From Flavobacteriaceae bacterium (GTDB lineage Bacteria > Bacteroidota > Bacteroidia > Flavobacteriales > Flavobacteriaceae), in assembly GCA_002862755.1 (NCBI GenBank), contig PKDY01000014.1, positions 32,832 through 96,831 of the forward strand: a DNA stretch of 64,000 nt. The letters run 5' to 3'. A model generated the notes under the pieces. That model worked only from the letters and a program-made list of their open reading frames with translations. It did not search any database and was not told the origin of the DNA. Below, piece by piece: positions 52,459 through 63,137 of the stretch. The position numbers and the translations under genes were made by a program. Numbering within the stretch: the first letter of the stretch is position 1; each line of letters opens with the position of its first letter.

Positions 52459-53409
52459 TTATACTGTTAAATGTGACACTATATCTTTTACTGGTAAAAT
52501 AGCTTTAGTATGTTCAATACTTGGTCCAGCCACCCAAACCGTTTTATAAGTTACTTGTTTAGCTGCTTTTTCAGTTGCTTTCATTCCAATATAAAAACGA
52601 ACCATTTTTACCCATTTTTTTAAGGATTTATTTTTGTTTAAAATGCGTTCTAACCAACTTTGCTTGGTTCCTACTTTCTGAACATAAGGAGTATTAATTA
52701 CGGTACAAGGAGTTCCTGATATGCGCTCCGTCATGACAATGTCTTTTTCCCCATAGTCCACACATGCTTGTTTGTATTCATCAGATACACCTGCTTCAAT
52801 TGAAGCTATAAAAGGACTTCCCACAGATACACCAATCGCTCCGTAATGCAACATTGAATCTAACTCTTCTTTACTACCTACTCCACCAGCAGAAATTACA
52901 GGTAAAGTAGTACCTTCATTTAACTGTTTTATTAATTCTTCAGGGTTAATATTTCCTCTATGACCACCCGCTTGATTGTTTACAGCAATTAAGGCATCAG
53001 CTTGTAGACTTTCTACTTTTTTTGCAAAATTCAAATCGGTAACATCACAAAAAACTTTTATTCCAACTTTATGTGCTTCTCTAATAGTTTCCTCTGGACT
53101 ACCTAAAGAAGTGATGATAAAATCTACTCCTTCTTCACATAAAACACGAAGTTGTTCTTTATATTTGACGTTAGATTTATTTACAATTAGGTTGTAACCA
53201 AAACTACCACCTTCAATTTTTGCTGCTTTTAATTCTTTAATTGAAGTTCTTAATTCTTCTAAAGTTCTATAATTGAGAGCAGGAATACATCCAGCAACGC
53301 CACTTTTCATACCTTCAATCACCATTTTAGTATTGGATACTAAAAACATGGGTGCCATAATGATTGGATATTTTATTCCTAATATTGTCGTCAAATTTGG
53401 TTTTTCCAT
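52459..53409 (-). CDS. Nitronate monooxygenase family flavoprotein
   Basis: A 316-residue TIM-barrel FMN protein: YPIIMAPMFLVSNTKMV, SFGYNLIV, ALIAVNNQAGGHRGNI with the active-site His, and PVISAGGVGSKEELDSML plus GVSVGSPFIAS for FMN phosphate. The family includes nitronate monooxygenases and enoyl-ACP-reductase-like FabK relatives. In-operon DUF4442 may hint at lipid-related work, which is inference. Confidence 0.88.
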   Translation of the reverse strand: MEKPNLTTILGIKYPIIMAPMFLVSNTKMVIEGMKSGVAGCIPALNYRTLEELRTSIKELKAAKIEGGSFGYNLIVNKSNVKYKEQLRVLCEEGVDFIITSLGSPEETIREAHKVGIKVFCDVTDLNFAKKVESLQADALIAVNNQAGGHRGNINPEELIKQLNEGTTLPVISAGGVGSKEELDSMLHYGAIGVSVGSPFIASIEAGVSDEYKQACVDYGEKDIVMTERISGTPCTVINTPYVQKVGTKQSWLERILNKNKSLKKWVKMVRFYIGMKATEKAAKQVTYKTVWVAGPSIEHTKAILPVKDIVSHLTV

Positions 53410-53440
53410 TGTAGTATAATTTTATTCAAATATAGGAAAG

Positions 53441-53478
53441 TTTTATTAAATAGTATGCATGCATACTATTTAATAAAA
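53441..53478. repeat. Perfect 38-bp palindrome
   Basis: TTTTATTAAATAGTATGCA is followed directly by its exact reverse complement, with no loop bases. It sits between the 53483 gene (stop 5 bp away) and the start of the nitronate monooxygenase gene. It could end transcription of the first or serve as a regulator site for the second; the AT-rich ends fit both. Confidence 0.85.
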
Positions 53479-53482
53479 AACA

Positions 53483-54115
53483 TTATCTTCTTTTTTTTGA
53501 AGGAGTAGACTTAGAAACGCTTCCTTTTTTCATTTCATATTTGTCTGAAGCTACATTGTAAGCATAGGTATTTTGTTGCGTTTTGTTCTTTAAAATTAAA
53601 TCTCCGTTGGGTAATAGATTAAATTCAAAACCTTCTTTTCTATTTCTTTCCTGAGTTTCTGAAGCGGTTTTATTTTTATCTAAAAAAACAGTTTCAATAA
53701 TATGACTTGATTTTTGAACATTACCAATCAGTAATTCTTTTTTTGCAACATTCCAAATTTGTGACTCTACAATATCTTGTTCTTCTTTTTTTAATTTTGT
53801 ACTTACAGAATTTTTTTCTTCCCAATGAATATGATATAATTTAACATTGCTCGCTGTAAATGAAGTAATTTTAAAATTTAAGGGTGAATAATTTGCATTA
53901 TCAACAATTTTTAAACGTAAAGTATCTTTAACACCTTCATTAACAACAAATAAAACAAGCTGTTTTTGTTTATTAACAGTAATGATTTCAGCAGTAAGAT
54001 TATCCACTTTAGCCAAAACGCTCTTGGCAGATGATTTTTTACTTGTGGCTTTCTTTTTTTGAGAAAAAGTAACAGTACTTACAACTAACAGACAAATTAA
54101 AAATAATTGTTTCAT
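53483..54115 (-). CDS. Secreted protein of unknown function with basic tails
   Basis: A 210-residue protein with signal peptide (LFLICLLVVSTVTFSQ), a Lys/Ser-rich linker (KKKATSKKSSAKS), a strand-rich middle with KVDNLTAEIITVNKQKQLVLFVVNEG, and a basic C-terminus (SKSTPSKKRR). No family recognised. The 268 bp upstream to the next gene are AT-rich without a clear repeat. Confidence 0.72.
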   Translation of the reverse strand: MKQLFLICLLVVSTVTFSQKKKATSKKSSAKSVLAKVDNLTAEIITVNKQKQLVLFVVNEGVKDTLRLKIVDNANYSPLNFKITSFTASNVKLYHIHWEEKNSVSTKLKKEEQDIVESQIWNVAKKELLIGNVQKSSHIIETVFLDKNKTASETQERNRKEGFEFNLLPNGDLILKNKTQQNTYAYNVASDKYEMKKGSVSKSTPSKKRR

Positions 54116-54383
54116 AATTAAGGTTTGTTTTTTTAAGAGATTGGTGTAAACTAACTTGAATAAAACATTATAAACTAAATATTTAGGATTTTATTGTCTG
54201 TTTTCAAGATTACCAAAATACGAAAAACATTGGAAGAAAAATAAAACACAAAAAACTTCTTTTTTGTAATTAAAATTATCCAAATGTTAAATAAATCTAA
54301 TAATTTATTAATAAAATTATAATTCTGTTTTTTTTCAGATAAATTTGAGAAAACAAAACCAATATAACCTATAATTTTAATTT

Positions 54384-56921
54384 ATGTTAAAAAAAGTAAC
54401 CCTACTAGCCACCTGCTTAGTTTTTCTATTTGCAGTGGATAGTCACGCCCAAAGAAAAAGTAAAAAAAAGAATGCTAAAGCTACTACTTCGGCTCAAGCA
54501 AAAAAACCTGAAGAAAAAAAGGGTCCAAAACCCTATAACAAAGTTATCGATTCTTCAGCTGTAACTCAAAAAGGACTAATTGATGTACATAAAGTAGATA
54601 AAAAGTTTCTTTTTGAAATTTCTGATTCTTTAATTGGTAAAGAAATTATGACCATTACTCGATATTCTAAAACCCCTGCAGGAGGTGGTATATTTGGAGG
54701 AGAGGAAATTAACAGACAAGTTGTAAAATTTGAAAAAGGATTAAATGACAATATCCTTTTACGTTCGATAACCTATGTAATTATGTCTCCAGATGAAGAC
54801 AAACCTATTGCAAGAGCTGTTAAAAATTCTAGTTCCGATCCAATTATTGGTAATTATGACATTTTAGCCTACAAAAAAGATGCATCTGGTAAAGAAAACA
54901 TTGGTTATGTAATTGATATGAACAGTACTTTTGATGCCGATGTTCAGACTTTTTCTTTAAGTCCGATTAATAAACAATTGTTAAGCATTCAATCGTTTCA
55001 AAAAGACAAATCTTTTATTCAAGATATTAAAAGTTTTCCAATTAATACCGAAATTAGAAGTGTAAAAACCTTTACTACAGAACAACCAAAAATCTCTAGA
55101 AACCCAACTCCTAAAATTGGTGTAGATTTACCTTCAGGATTAGATGCTGGTGTGGTAACTTTAGAATTAAACACCTCTATGTTATTGCTTCCTGAAAAAC
55201 CAATGCGAAAGAGAGCATTTGATAAACGTGTCGGATATTTTGCCAATCATTATGATGTTTTTAAGGAAGAATCTTTAAAAGCTGACAAAGAAGTCTTTGC
55301 GGTTAGGTGGAGATTAGAGCCTAAAAATGAAGAAGATGCTCAAAAACAAAAAAATGGAGAATTAATTGAACCTAAAAAACCAATTGTTTATTATATAGAC
55401 CCTGCTACACCTGATAAATGGAAACCTTTTATCAAACAAGGAATCGATGATTGGAAAGAAGCTTTTGAATTTGCAGGTTGGAAAAATGCAATTCGTGGCG
55501 AATATTGGCCCGAAAATGATCCAACTATGAGTTTAGAAGATGCACGTTTTTCTGTTTTGCGCTATTTTGCAGCAGACATACCGAATGCTTACGGACCAAA
55601 TGTACATGACCCAAGAACAGGAGAAATTTTAGAAAGTCACATTGGTTGGTACCATAATGTAATGAGTTTATTAAGAGATTGGTATTTAGTACAAGCTGCT
55701 GCTGTAGATCCTAGAGCTCGAAATAAAAATTTTGATGACAAATTAATGGGTGAATTGATTCGATTTGTATCTTCTCATGAAGTAGGTCATACTTTAGGAT
55801 TGCGTCATAATATGGGGGCAAGTAATGCTACTCCAGTAGAAATGTTACGCGATAAAGACTTTATTGAAAAAAACGGACATACATCTTCCATTATGGATTA
55901 TGCTCGTTTTAATTATGTAGCACAACCTGAAGATAATATTACAGATTTATTTCCAAGAATTGGAGATTATGACAAATGGGCAATCAAATGGGGTTATTCC
56001 TATTTTGATGGAGCTAAAAATGAAGTACAAGAGAAAGCCTTGTTGAATACCATGACTAAAGAAGCTTATAAAGACCGTCGTTTATGGTTTGGAACAGAAA
56101 CTAGTCCGTATGATCCACGCTATCAAACTGAAGATTTAGGAGATAATGCTATGAAAGCTTCTACATATGGTATTAAAAATTTAAAACGAATTTTACCTAA
56201 TTTAATACAATGGAGTAAAGAAGATGGAGAAGATTATACTGAATTACAAGATTTGTACGGTTCTTTAGTAGGCCAATACAGGAGATATATGGGACATGTT
56301 ACTAAAAATGTAGGTGGTATTTATGAAACTCCAAAAACATATGATATGGAAGGACCTCAATATGAAGTGGTGCCAAGTTCCATTCAAAATGATGCAGTAG
56401 CATTTTTAAATGAAAATCTATTTGCAACTCCTACATGGCTACTAGATCAAAATATACTTTCAAAAATTAATCCTGAAAGCGGTGTAGAAGCTATAAAATC
56501 TTTACAAAACAGCACATTATCTAGCTTATTATCTGGCGATCGATTGATTCGTTTAATTGAAACATCTTCCTTAAGCAAAGAAAATTATTCGGTAGATGAA
56601 TTAATGAGTGATTTAAGAAAAGGAATTTTTTCTGAATTAAAAACAGGTAAAGCAATTGATGTATATCGAAGAAATTTACAAAAGTTATATATCAACGAAT
56701 TGATTCAAGCATTAGATGTAGATGGAAAACAAACTGCTAGAGCATTAAATAGAAGAACCGTAAATTATAATGAAACGGATATTCCATCTATTGCTAGAGG
56801 TCAGTTATCTGAATTGAAAAGAGAAGTTAAAGTGGCACTTACTATAACTAGTGACCGATTGAGTAAATTCCATTTACAAGATATTTTATCTAAAGTTGAT
56901 GCTGCTCTAGATCCTAAATAA
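54384..56921 (+). CDS. Zinc-dependent metalloprotease (DUF5117/DUF4953 family)
   Basis: An 845-residue secreted protein: signal peptide ending DSHAQ, Lys-rich linker, DUF5117/5118-type N-terminal region, then the zinc motif HEVGHTLGLRHN (HExxHxxGxxH, first His about residue 465) and SIMDYARFNY as a Met-turn-like segment. The C-terminal domain is helical. The family is common in Bacteroidota, substrates unknown. It has two terminators downstream. Confidence 0.92.
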   Translation: MLKKVTLLATCLVFLFAVDSHAQRKSKKKNAKATTSAQAKKPEEKKGPKPYNKVIDSSAVTQKGLIDVHKVDKKFLFEISDSLIGKEIMTITRYSKTPAGGGIFGGEEINRQVVKFEKGLNDNILLRSITYVIMSPDEDKPIARAVKNSSSDPIIGNYDILAYKKDASGKENIGYVIDMNSTFDADVQTFSLSPINKQLLSIQSFQKDKSFIQDIKSFPINTEIRSVKTFTTEQPKISRNPTPKIGVDLPSGLDAGVVTLELNTSMLLLPEKPMRKRAFDKRVGYFANHYDVFKEESLKADKEVFAVRWRLEPKNEEDAQKQKNGELIEPKKPIVYYIDPATPDKWKPFIKQGIDDWKEAFEFAGWKNAIRGEYWPENDPTMSLEDARFSVLRYFAADIPNAYGPNVHDPRTGEILESHIGWYHNVMSLLRDWYLVQAAAVDPRARNKNFDDKLMGELIRFVSSHEVGHTLGLRHNMGASNATPVEMLRDKDFIEKNGHTSSIMDYARFNYVAQPEDNITDLFPRIGDYDKWAIKWGYSYFDGAKNEVQEKALLNTMTKEAYKDRRLWFGTETSPYDPRYQTEDLGDNAMKASTYGIKNLKRILPNLIQWSKEDGEDYTELQDLYGSLVGQYRRYMGHVTKNVGGIYETPKTYDMEGPQYEVVPSSIQNDAVAFLNENLFATPTWLLDQNILSKINPESGVEAIKSLQNSTLSSLLSGDRLIRLIETSSLSKENYSVDELMSDLRKGIFSELKTGKAIDVYRRNLQKLYINELIQALDVDGKQTARALNRRTVNYNETDIPSIARGQLSELKREVKVALTITSDRLSKFHLQDILSKVDAALDPK

Positions 56922-56940
56922 TGATTATTTTATAAAATTA

Positions 56941-57006
56941 AAACTGGTTACAAAAATTGTAACCAGTTTATAAATTAAAAAACCCCAAGTTTCAACTTGG
57001 GGTTTT
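56941..57006. terminator. Two consecutive terminators between convergent genes
   Basis: First hairpin AAACTGGTTAC/GTAACCAGTTT (56941-56969). Second hairpin AACCCCAAGTT/AACTTGGGGTT with A and T runs on both sides (56977-57006), which can stop dnaK transcription as well. Confidence 0.88.
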
Positions 57007-57025
57007 ATTTTCTGGATAAGAAATA

Positions 57026-58912
57026 TTATTTTACTTCTTCAAAATCTACATCTTGAGTTTGGTCACCAGAAGCTTCTCCTTGCGGTTGTGCTTCTTGTGC
57101 TCCACCTTCAGCTTGCGCTTTGTACATTTCCTCTGATGCATTTTTCCAAGCTTCATTAATTTTATCTAAAGCTGGAGTAATTGTAGCAACATCTTTAGAT
57201 TCATATGCTGCTTTCAATTCTTCTAAAGCTCCTTGAATAGCAGATTTATTACCTTCAGATAATTTTTCTCCAAATTCAGCTAATTGCTTTTCAGTTTGGA
57301 AAATCATAGAATCTGCTTCATTTAATTTATCTGCTTTTTCTTTTGCTTGTCTGTCTGCTTCCGCATTCATTTCAGCATCTTTTTTCATTTTTTCGATTTC
57401 TTCTGGAGTTAAACCTGAAGAAGCTTCGATACGAATATCATGAGATTTACCAGTTCCTTTATCAGTAGCAGAAACTTTAATAATACCATTCGCATCGATA
57501 TCAAAAGTTACTTCAATTTGAGGAATACCTCTTGCTGCAGGTGGAATACCATCTAAATGGAATCTACCGATTGTTTTATTATCTTGAGCCATTGGTCTTT
57601 CTCCTTGTAAAACATGGATTTCAACCGATGGTTGGTTATCTGCAGCTGTTGAGAAAACTTGCGATTTTTTAGTAGGGATAGTTGTATTCGCTTCAATTAA
57701 TTTAGTTAAAACACCACCCATAGTTTCAATACCTAAAGATAGTGGAGTAACGTCTAATAATAATACATCTTTAACATCACCTGATAATACACCACCTTGA
57801 ATTGCAGCACCAATTGCTACTACTTCATCTGGGTTTACACCTTTAGATGGTTTTTTACCAAAGAATTTTTCTACTTGTTCTTGAATAACTGGTATACGTG
57901 TAGAACCACCAACTAAAATTACTTCATCAATATCTGAGGTTGATAAACCTGCATCTTTTAATGCTTTTGCCACTGGATCCATAGAACGTTTTACTAAATT
58001 TTCAGACAATTGCTCAAATTTAGAACGTGTTAAAGTTTGCACTAAGTGCTTAGGACCTGTAGCAGTAGCTGTAACATATGGTAAGTTTACTTCTGTTTGT
58101 GCAGATGAAGACAATTCGATTTTTGCTTTTTCAGCTGCCTCTTTTAAACGTTGTAAAGCCATAGGATCTTTACGTAAATCGATTCCTTCTGCAGCATTAA
58201 ATTCATTGGCTAACCAATCAATAATTACCTGGTCAAAATCATCACCTCCTAAGTGCGTATCTCCATTTGTAGATAATACTTCAAATACACCATCTCCTAA
58301 TTCTAAAATTGAGATATCGAAAGTACCTCCACCTAAGTCATAAACAGCAATTTTTTGATCTTTACCTTGTTTGTCTAAACCATAAGCTAAAGCAGCCGCT
58401 GTAGGCTCATTAATAATACGCATTACTTCTAAACCAGCAATTTGACCTGCTTCTTTAGTAGCTTGACGTTGCGCATCATTAAAATAAGCAGGTACAGTAA
58501 TAACTGCTTGAGTAACTGTAGTTCCTAAATAATCTTCAGCCGTTTTTTTCATTTTTTGAAGTGTCATTGCAGACAATTCTTGTGGTGTATACAATCTACC
58601 GTCGATGTCTACTCTAGGAGTATCGTTATCACCTTTAACTACTTTATAAGCTACAGTAGAAGCTTCTTTAGCACTTTCAGAATATTTATTACCCATAAAA
58701 CGTTTTACAGAAGCAATCGTTTTAGTAGGATTTGTTACAGCTTGTCTTTTCGCAGGATCACCTACTTTAATTTCACCACCTTCTACAAATGCAATTACTG
58801 AAGGCGTTGTTCTTTTCCCTTCTGCATTAGCAATTACGACTGGTTCACCACCTTCCATAACTGCCACGCAAGAATTTGTTGTACCTAAATCAATTCCAAT
58901 AATTTTACTCAT
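57026..58912 (-). CDS. dnaK: Chaperone DnaK (Hsp70)
   Basis: A 628-residue Hsp70: [47 protein letters not shown], the linker [18 protein letters not shown] and C-terminal Gln/Gly/Ala-rich lid tail ending VDFEEVK. All nucleotide-binding motifs are intact. It is not next to grpE or dnaJ in this window. Confidence 0.98.
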   Translation of the reverse strand: MSKIIGIDLGTTNSCVAVMEGGEPVVIANAEGKRTTPSVIAFVEGGEIKVGDPAKRQAVTNPTKTIASVKRFMGNKYSESAKEASTVAYKVVKGDNDTPRVDIDGRLYTPQELSAMTLQKMKKTAEDYLGTTVTQAVITVPAYFNDAQRQATKEAGQIAGLEVMRIINEPTAAALAYGLDKQGKDQKIAVYDLGGGTFDISILELGDGVFEVLSTNGDTHLGGDDFDQVIIDWLANEFNAAEGIDLRKDPMALQRLKEAAEKAKIELSSSAQTEVNLPYVTATATGPKHLVQTLTRSKFEQLSENLVKRSMDPVAKALKDAGLSTSDIDEVILVGGSTRIPVIQEQVEKFFGKKPSKGVNPDEVVAIGAAIQGGVLSGDVKDVLLLDVTPLSLGIETMGGVLTKLIEANTTIPTKKSQVFSTAADNQPSVEIHVLQGERPMAQDNKTIGRFHLDGIPPAARGIPQIEVTFDIDANGIIKVSATDKGTGKSHDIRIEASSGLTPEEIEKMKKDAEMNAEADRQAKEKADKLNEADSMIFQTEKQLAEFGEKLSEGNKSAIQGALEELKAAYESKDVATITPALDKINEAWKNASEEMYKAQAEGGAQEAQPQGEASGDQTQDVDFEEVK

Positions 58913-58990
58913 AATTTTAATCTTAATTTATTGTGTGTTTTTTATTTTATTCTTTAAAACTTGTTTAGTATTTGTCAATCTTTGTGCCAA

Positions 58991-59013
58991 GACAATTTTA
59001 TTGAATAATTGTC
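58991..59013. promoter_or_regulatory. Inverted repeat upstream of dnaK
   Basis: GACAATT, nine bases, AATTGTC, about 80 bp before the dnaK start. The 9-nt spacing is like that of the CIRCE operator, but the arms do not match TTAGCACTC, so HrcA control is not supported. It may be a heat-shock regulatory element of another type. Confidence 0.35.
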
Positions 59014-59070
59014 ATTTTTTTGACAGCTAAAAAAAACAACAATGACATATTGACATAAAAGTATAAAAAA

Positions 59071-59090
59071 AGGTTGCCAATTGGCAACCT
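59071..59090 (-). terminator. Terminator of the metallopeptidase gene
   Basis: AGGTTGCCAATTGGCAACCT is a perfect 20-bp palindrome. On the minus strand it is followed by a T-run, and it lies 24 bp after the stop of the 59115 gene. Confidence 0.85.
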
Positions 59091-59114
59091 TAATTGTATT
59101 GAGATTTTTGAAAC

Positions 59115-60020
59115 TTATCTTAAGTTTGTATATTCTTCTTGAGACATTTCTCCACTTGCAATTCTTCCCAATTCTTCCATGTGTGACATCATGAAATCGT
59201 GGAATTGAGCGTCAATACCTTCTGGTTGTGGCATTCTGTAAGTACCATTTAATACTCCATTATAGTAATAGAAGAAATAATAGTCAAAATTAGTTGCTGA
59301 TAATTTAGCATTTTGTGGATCTGCAAATAAGAATCCTAAACGCACAGCAGATCTTCTTTGTGGAGGTGTACCATGGTGACCCGCACTTGTTGTAGAATAA
59401 TCTCCAATTGCATAAGCCGCTTCATAAGCAGTAGCAATCGATGCGAAAGTAGACTTACCATACCCTCTTCTTAAATAGTATCCAGCAAAACCATCTGCTT
59501 CTAACTCAGCTGCTCTTGCAGTAGATTCATTTCTAGTTGGTAATCTATATGCATATTGAAGTTGGTGGCCATATTCGTGAGCCAAAATCATTACATTAAT
59601 TAAGTTAGAGTTGTCTCTGTCGTAAGCCCATTTGAAAATTGCTTCTCCAAAATAAATTTTACCATTACTATAAGAAATAGCATTAAAAGTTGAACTAGGG
59701 TTAGACAAATCTCTTACATAACGAAATGTAGGAGCTGATCTTCCCCAAAAAGATGCAATAGCACTATTTTGTGAAGTAATTAAACTTGAGTTTCTTGTAC
59801 TTCCACTGTTAGGTAAACTTGTATAAAGACTTGCTGATGAACTCCAGTTTCCATCAACATAACCGCATTCTCCTTCTCTGCCGTTAGGTTGTTGGTCAAT
59901 AACTGATAGAACTTCTTCTTGAGAATCAACAGTTGTTTCTTCGTCTTTACTACATGATAGCATAGTAGATAATGCTAAAGCTCCTAAAAATAGAGATGCA
60001 TTTCTGAAATTTGTTTTCAT
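59115..60020 (-). CDS. Lipoprotein with zinc metallopeptidase motif
   Basis: A 301-residue lipoprotein (STMLSCSKD). ILAHEYGHQLQYAYRLPTR is an HExxH-type motif. AAELEADGFAGYYLRRGYG supplies the downstream Glu/Asp. It resembles putative neutral zinc metallopeptidases (YpfJ-like) and M48-like folds. It should be exported and membrane-anchored. Substrate unknown. Confidence 0.85.
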   Translation of the reverse strand: MKTNFRNASLFLGALALSTMLSCSKDEETTVDSQEEVLSVIDQQPNGREGECGYVDGNWSSSASLYTSLPNSGSTRNSSLITSQNSAIASFWGRSAPTFRYVRDLSNPSSTFNAISYSNGKIYFGEAIFKWAYDRDNSNLINVMILAHEYGHQLQYAYRLPTRNESTARAAELEADGFAGYYLRRGYGKSTFASIATAYEAAYAIGDYSTTSAGHHGTPPQRRSAVRLGFLFADPQNAKLSATNFDYYFFYYYNGVLNGTYRMPQPEGIDAQFHDFMMSHMEELGRIASGEMSQEEYTNLR

Positions 60021-60259
60021 TGTTTGAAATAGTTAAGGTTATTAATATGACAATATTATGCATTTTTTTAATATTAAAATTACATTAAATCTATATTAAT
60101 AGTTAAAAAAGCCATTAAAAACCATATATCTATAAAAAACAAACTTTAATCGATGTTTCTTGTTAAAATATATTAAAAATTAACAAAAAATAGAAAGTCA
60201 ATCAAAAATGTAACACGTTAAGATTTTGCAATAATTAATCTAAATTTAATTTTCTACTC

Positions 60260-60267
60260 TATATTTG
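60260..60267 (+). promoter_or_regulatory. -7 box for sdaA
   Basis: TATATTTG, 15 bp before the sdaA start codon, matches TAnnTTTG. No good -33 element at the right spacing was seen. Confidence 0.5.
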
Positions 60268-60282
60268 TAAACAAAAAAACTC

Positions 60283-61704
60283 ATGGAATGTATCTCTGTC
60301 TTTGATATGCTTAAAATTGGTGTTGGTCCTTCTAGTTCACATACTTTAGGACCATGGAGAGCTGCCGAAAGATTTATTAAAGAATTAAAAGAAAAGGAAA
60401 TTTTAGACCATATTAATAGAATTAAAGTTGATTTATATGGTTCTCTTTCACTAACAGGCAAAGGGCATGCTACCGATTTAGCCGTTATGCTTGGCTTAAG
60501 TGGAGCCGATCCTGAATATATTCCTGTGGAAAGTATAGATGTCATCATTTCTGCCATTAAAAATAAAAATGAGCTGTTTTTAGGAAATGAAATTATTATC
60601 CCCTTTCATACAGATAAGGATATTGTTTTTAATAGAGAATTTTTACCTTTCCATGCTAATGGAATAAAATTTACGGCCTATACTACACATTCAGAATATG
60701 AAAATACGTATTATTCTATTGGTGGTGGCTTTGTAGTTGTAGAGGAAAGAATCAATTCTGCTGCTAACGAAGAAATTAAATGTGCCTTTCCTTTTCCAAT
60801 AGATAAAGCTTCAGAATTATTAGCATATTGTCAATCTCAAAATAAAAAAGTTTGGGAAATTGTTTATGAGAATGAAAAATCCATGCGTTCTGAAACCGAA
60901 ATTCATAATGAATTGATGCGTATTTGGGACACTATGTTAGAATGTATGTATATTGGATGTCATTCTGAAGGGATCTTGCCTGGTGGATTGAATGTTAGAA
61001 GAAGAGCCTATGATATGCATAAAAACCTTATTGGAGTATTACCGTATGATAGTCCGTATTCTTGGATGCAAATTATTAGACAAACAGAAGTCAAGTTCAG
61101 ACAAATTTTAAAATGGGTAAGTTGTTTCGCATTAGCTGTGAATGAAGTAAATGCTTCATTAGGAAGAGTTGTAACTGCTCCTACAAATGGAAGTGCTGGA
61201 GTAATTCCTGCTGTTTTAATGTACTATTTGGTAATTGAAAATCATCAAGCGAATGAAGAACAAATCAAACAATTTTTAATGACCGCTGGAGAAATAGGTA
61301 GTATCTTTAAAAAAGGAGCTACTATTTCAGCAGCTATGGGTGGTTGTCAGGCAGAAATTGGAGTTTCAAGTGCCATGGCAGCAGCAGGTTTATGTGAAGT
61401 AATGGGAGGTACTCCTGAACAAGTTATGGTGGCAGCAGAAATTGCAATGGAACATCATTTAGGCCTAACTTGCGATCCAATTGGCGGATTAGTTCAAGTG
61501 CCTTGTATTGAAAGAAATACTATGGGAGCAATCAAAGCAATAAATGCAGCAGAATTAGCACTAGAAACAGATGCTAAAAACACTAAAGTTCCTTTGGATA
61601 AAGTAGTGAATACAATGTGGGAAACTGCAAAAGACATGAACACAAAATACAAAGAAACTTCAGAAGGAGGTTTAGCAGTAGGTGTTAATTTAGCTGATTG
61701 TTAA
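60283..61704 (+). CDS. sdaA: L-serine ammonia-lyase, iron-sulfur type, single chain
   Basis: A 473-residue enzyme that turns L-serine into pyruvate and ammonia. [24 protein letters not shown] is the conserved N-terminus. [35 protein letters not shown] and [19 protein letters not shown] hold the cluster-binding cysteines. Both domains of the bacterial single-chain form are fused as usual. It has its own promoter. Confidence 0.96.
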   Translation: MECISVFDMLKIGVGPSSSHTLGPWRAAERFIKELKEKEILDHINRIKVDLYGSLSLTGKGHATDLAVMLGLSGADPEYIPVESIDVIISAIKNKNELFLGNEIIIPFHTDKDIVFNREFLPFHANGIKFTAYTTHSEYENTYYSIGGGFVVVEERINSAANEEIKCAFPFPIDKASELLAYCQSQNKKVWEIVYENEKSMRSETEIHNELMRIWDTMLECMYIGCHSEGILPGGLNVRRRAYDMHKNLIGVLPYDSPYSWMQIIRQTEVKFRQILKWVSCFALAVNEVNASLGRVVTAPTNGSAGVIPAVLMYYLVIENHQANEEQIKQFLMTAGEIGSIFKKGATISAAMGGCQAEIGVSSAMAAAGLCEVMGGTPEQVMVAAEIAMEHHLGLTCDPIGGLVQVPCIERNTMGAIKAINAAELALETDAKNTKVPLDKVVNTMWETAKDMNTKYKETSEGGLAVGVNLADC

Positions 61705-61708
61705 ACTT

Positions 61709-62137
61709 CTACCTCATTCTTGTATCTATAATATGAATAATTACCCATTGCTCCTTTTCTTTTACCAAAGTAAAGGAGTTGGTTCCTTTATGACTTAAAC
61801 TACCATTAACGTAAAATTCATAAGGTGTCCAAACATGAGCTAACAACCCATCAGATTGCACTTTATAGTCTAAGATTCTTTCTTCAAAAACCAAATTCTC
61901 AGGTAAACTTTTCATAGATTTTAAAAAATTAGAAAAGGATTCTGTGGTAACTTTATTTCCTTCTTTAGTTGTAGCAACAGATTGCATCACTATATCTTTA
62001 TGTGTTGTTGCACGCAAAGCCAAAGTATCTTTTTTATGAAATCCGTTAAAGAAATTCTCAATTACATTTTTAGGTTCTACATCTTGTGCTTGAATAACAT
62101 TGGCCACAAGAAAAAATACAAAAAATAACTTTTTCAT
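61709..62137 (-). CDS. Secreted NTF2-like (SnoaL/DUF4440) protein
   Basis: A 142-residue protein with signal peptide MKKLFFVFFLVANVIQAQ and an NTF2-like cone fold pattern: VIENFFNGFHKKDTLALRA, TESFSNFLKSM, LLAHVWTPYEFYVNG and KEQWVIIHIIDTRMR. Many such proteins bind small hydrophobic ligands; no catalytic pair is obvious. It is convergent with sdaA with a 4-bp gap and no hairpin between. Confidence 0.82.
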   Translation of the reverse strand: MKKLFFVFFLVANVIQAQDVEPKNVIENFFNGFHKKDTLALRATTHKDIVMQSVATTKEGNKVTTESFSNFLKSMKSLPENLVFEERILDYKVQSDGLLAHVWTPYEFYVNGSLSHKGTNSFTLVKEKEQWVIIHIIDTRMR

Positions 62138-62269
62138 TGTTTTACAAATTTTAGTTGCTCACTATAAGTAGTTTTTTATTAAAAATAGTTACAATTTCTA
62201 AGAATATCTTAATTTTACAAAGAATTTTGATTTTAAAAACGAGAGTTTCTCAAACTATACTATAATATT

Positions 62270-63088
62270 ATGTCAGTAGCCAAAAAAGATTACAAAAGAA
62301 TTACCACAAAAACATTAATCGAGATGAAAGAAAATGGAGAAAAAATCTCCATGTTAACAGCTTATGATTACACTATGGCTAAAATAGTTGATTCATCTGG
62401 TGTTGATGTTATTTTAGTGGGTGATTCGGCAAGTAATGTAATGGCAGGACACGAAACCACGTTACCAATTACATTAGACCAAATGATTTATCACGCTTCA
62501 TCTGTAATTAGAGCTGTAGAAAGAGCTTTAGTAGTTGTAGATTTACCATTTGGTAGTTACCAATCTGATCCAAAAGAAGCGTTGCGTTCTGCCATTCGAA
62601 TTATGAAAGAAAGTGGCGGTCATGCCGTTAAATTAGAAGGAGGAAGTGAAATTAAAGATTCTATAAAGCGAATTTTACATGCTGGAATTCCTGTAATGGG
62701 ACATTTAGGCTTAACACCGCAATCTATTTATAAATTTGGAACCTATACGGTTCGAGCAAAAGAAGATGCAGAAGCTGAAAAGTTAATGGAAGATGCTAAA
62801 ATGTTAGAACGCATTGGTTGTTTTGCCATTGTCTTAGAAAAAATACCTGCAGCTTTAGCTGAAAAAGTAGCGAAAAGTGTTTCCATTCCTGTAATTGGTA
62901 TTGGAGCTGGAAATGGTGTAGATGGCCAAGTATTAGTATTGCATGATATGATTGGAATGACACATGAATTTAGCCCAAGATTCTTAAGAAGATACATGAA
63001 TTTGTACGAAGATATGACCACAGCAATCAGTCAGTATGTTACTGATGTTAAGGCAGTTGATTTCCCAAATGAAAACGAGCAGTATTAA
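62270..63088 (+). CDS. panB: 3-methyl-2-oxobutanoate hydroxymethyltransferase
   Basis: A 272-residue TIM-barrel enzyme of pantothenate synthesis. [40 protein letters not shown] (metal-binding Asp), [33 protein letters not shown] and [19 protein letters not shown] are all diagnostic. No panC or panD is adjacent here. The gene is followed 49 bp later by an RluA-type gene on the same strand. Confidence 0.97.
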   Translation: MSVAKKDYKRITTKTLIEMKENGEKISMLTAYDYTMAKIVDSSGVDVILVGDSASNVMAGHETTLPITLDQMIYHASSVIRAVERALVVVDLPFGSYQSDPKEALRSAIRIMKESGGHAVKLEGGSEIKDSIKRILHAGIPVMGHLGLTPQSIYKFGTYTVRAKEDAEAEKLMEDAKMLERIGCFAIVLEKIPAALAEKVAKSVSIPVIGIGAGNGVDGQVLVLHDMIGMTHEFSPRFLRRYMNLYEDMTTAISQYVTDVKAVDFPNENEQY

Positions 63089-63137
63089 GAAAATTAGCTT
63101 TAAAGTTGAAATGTTTAATGTTGTTTAAAATAGTTTA

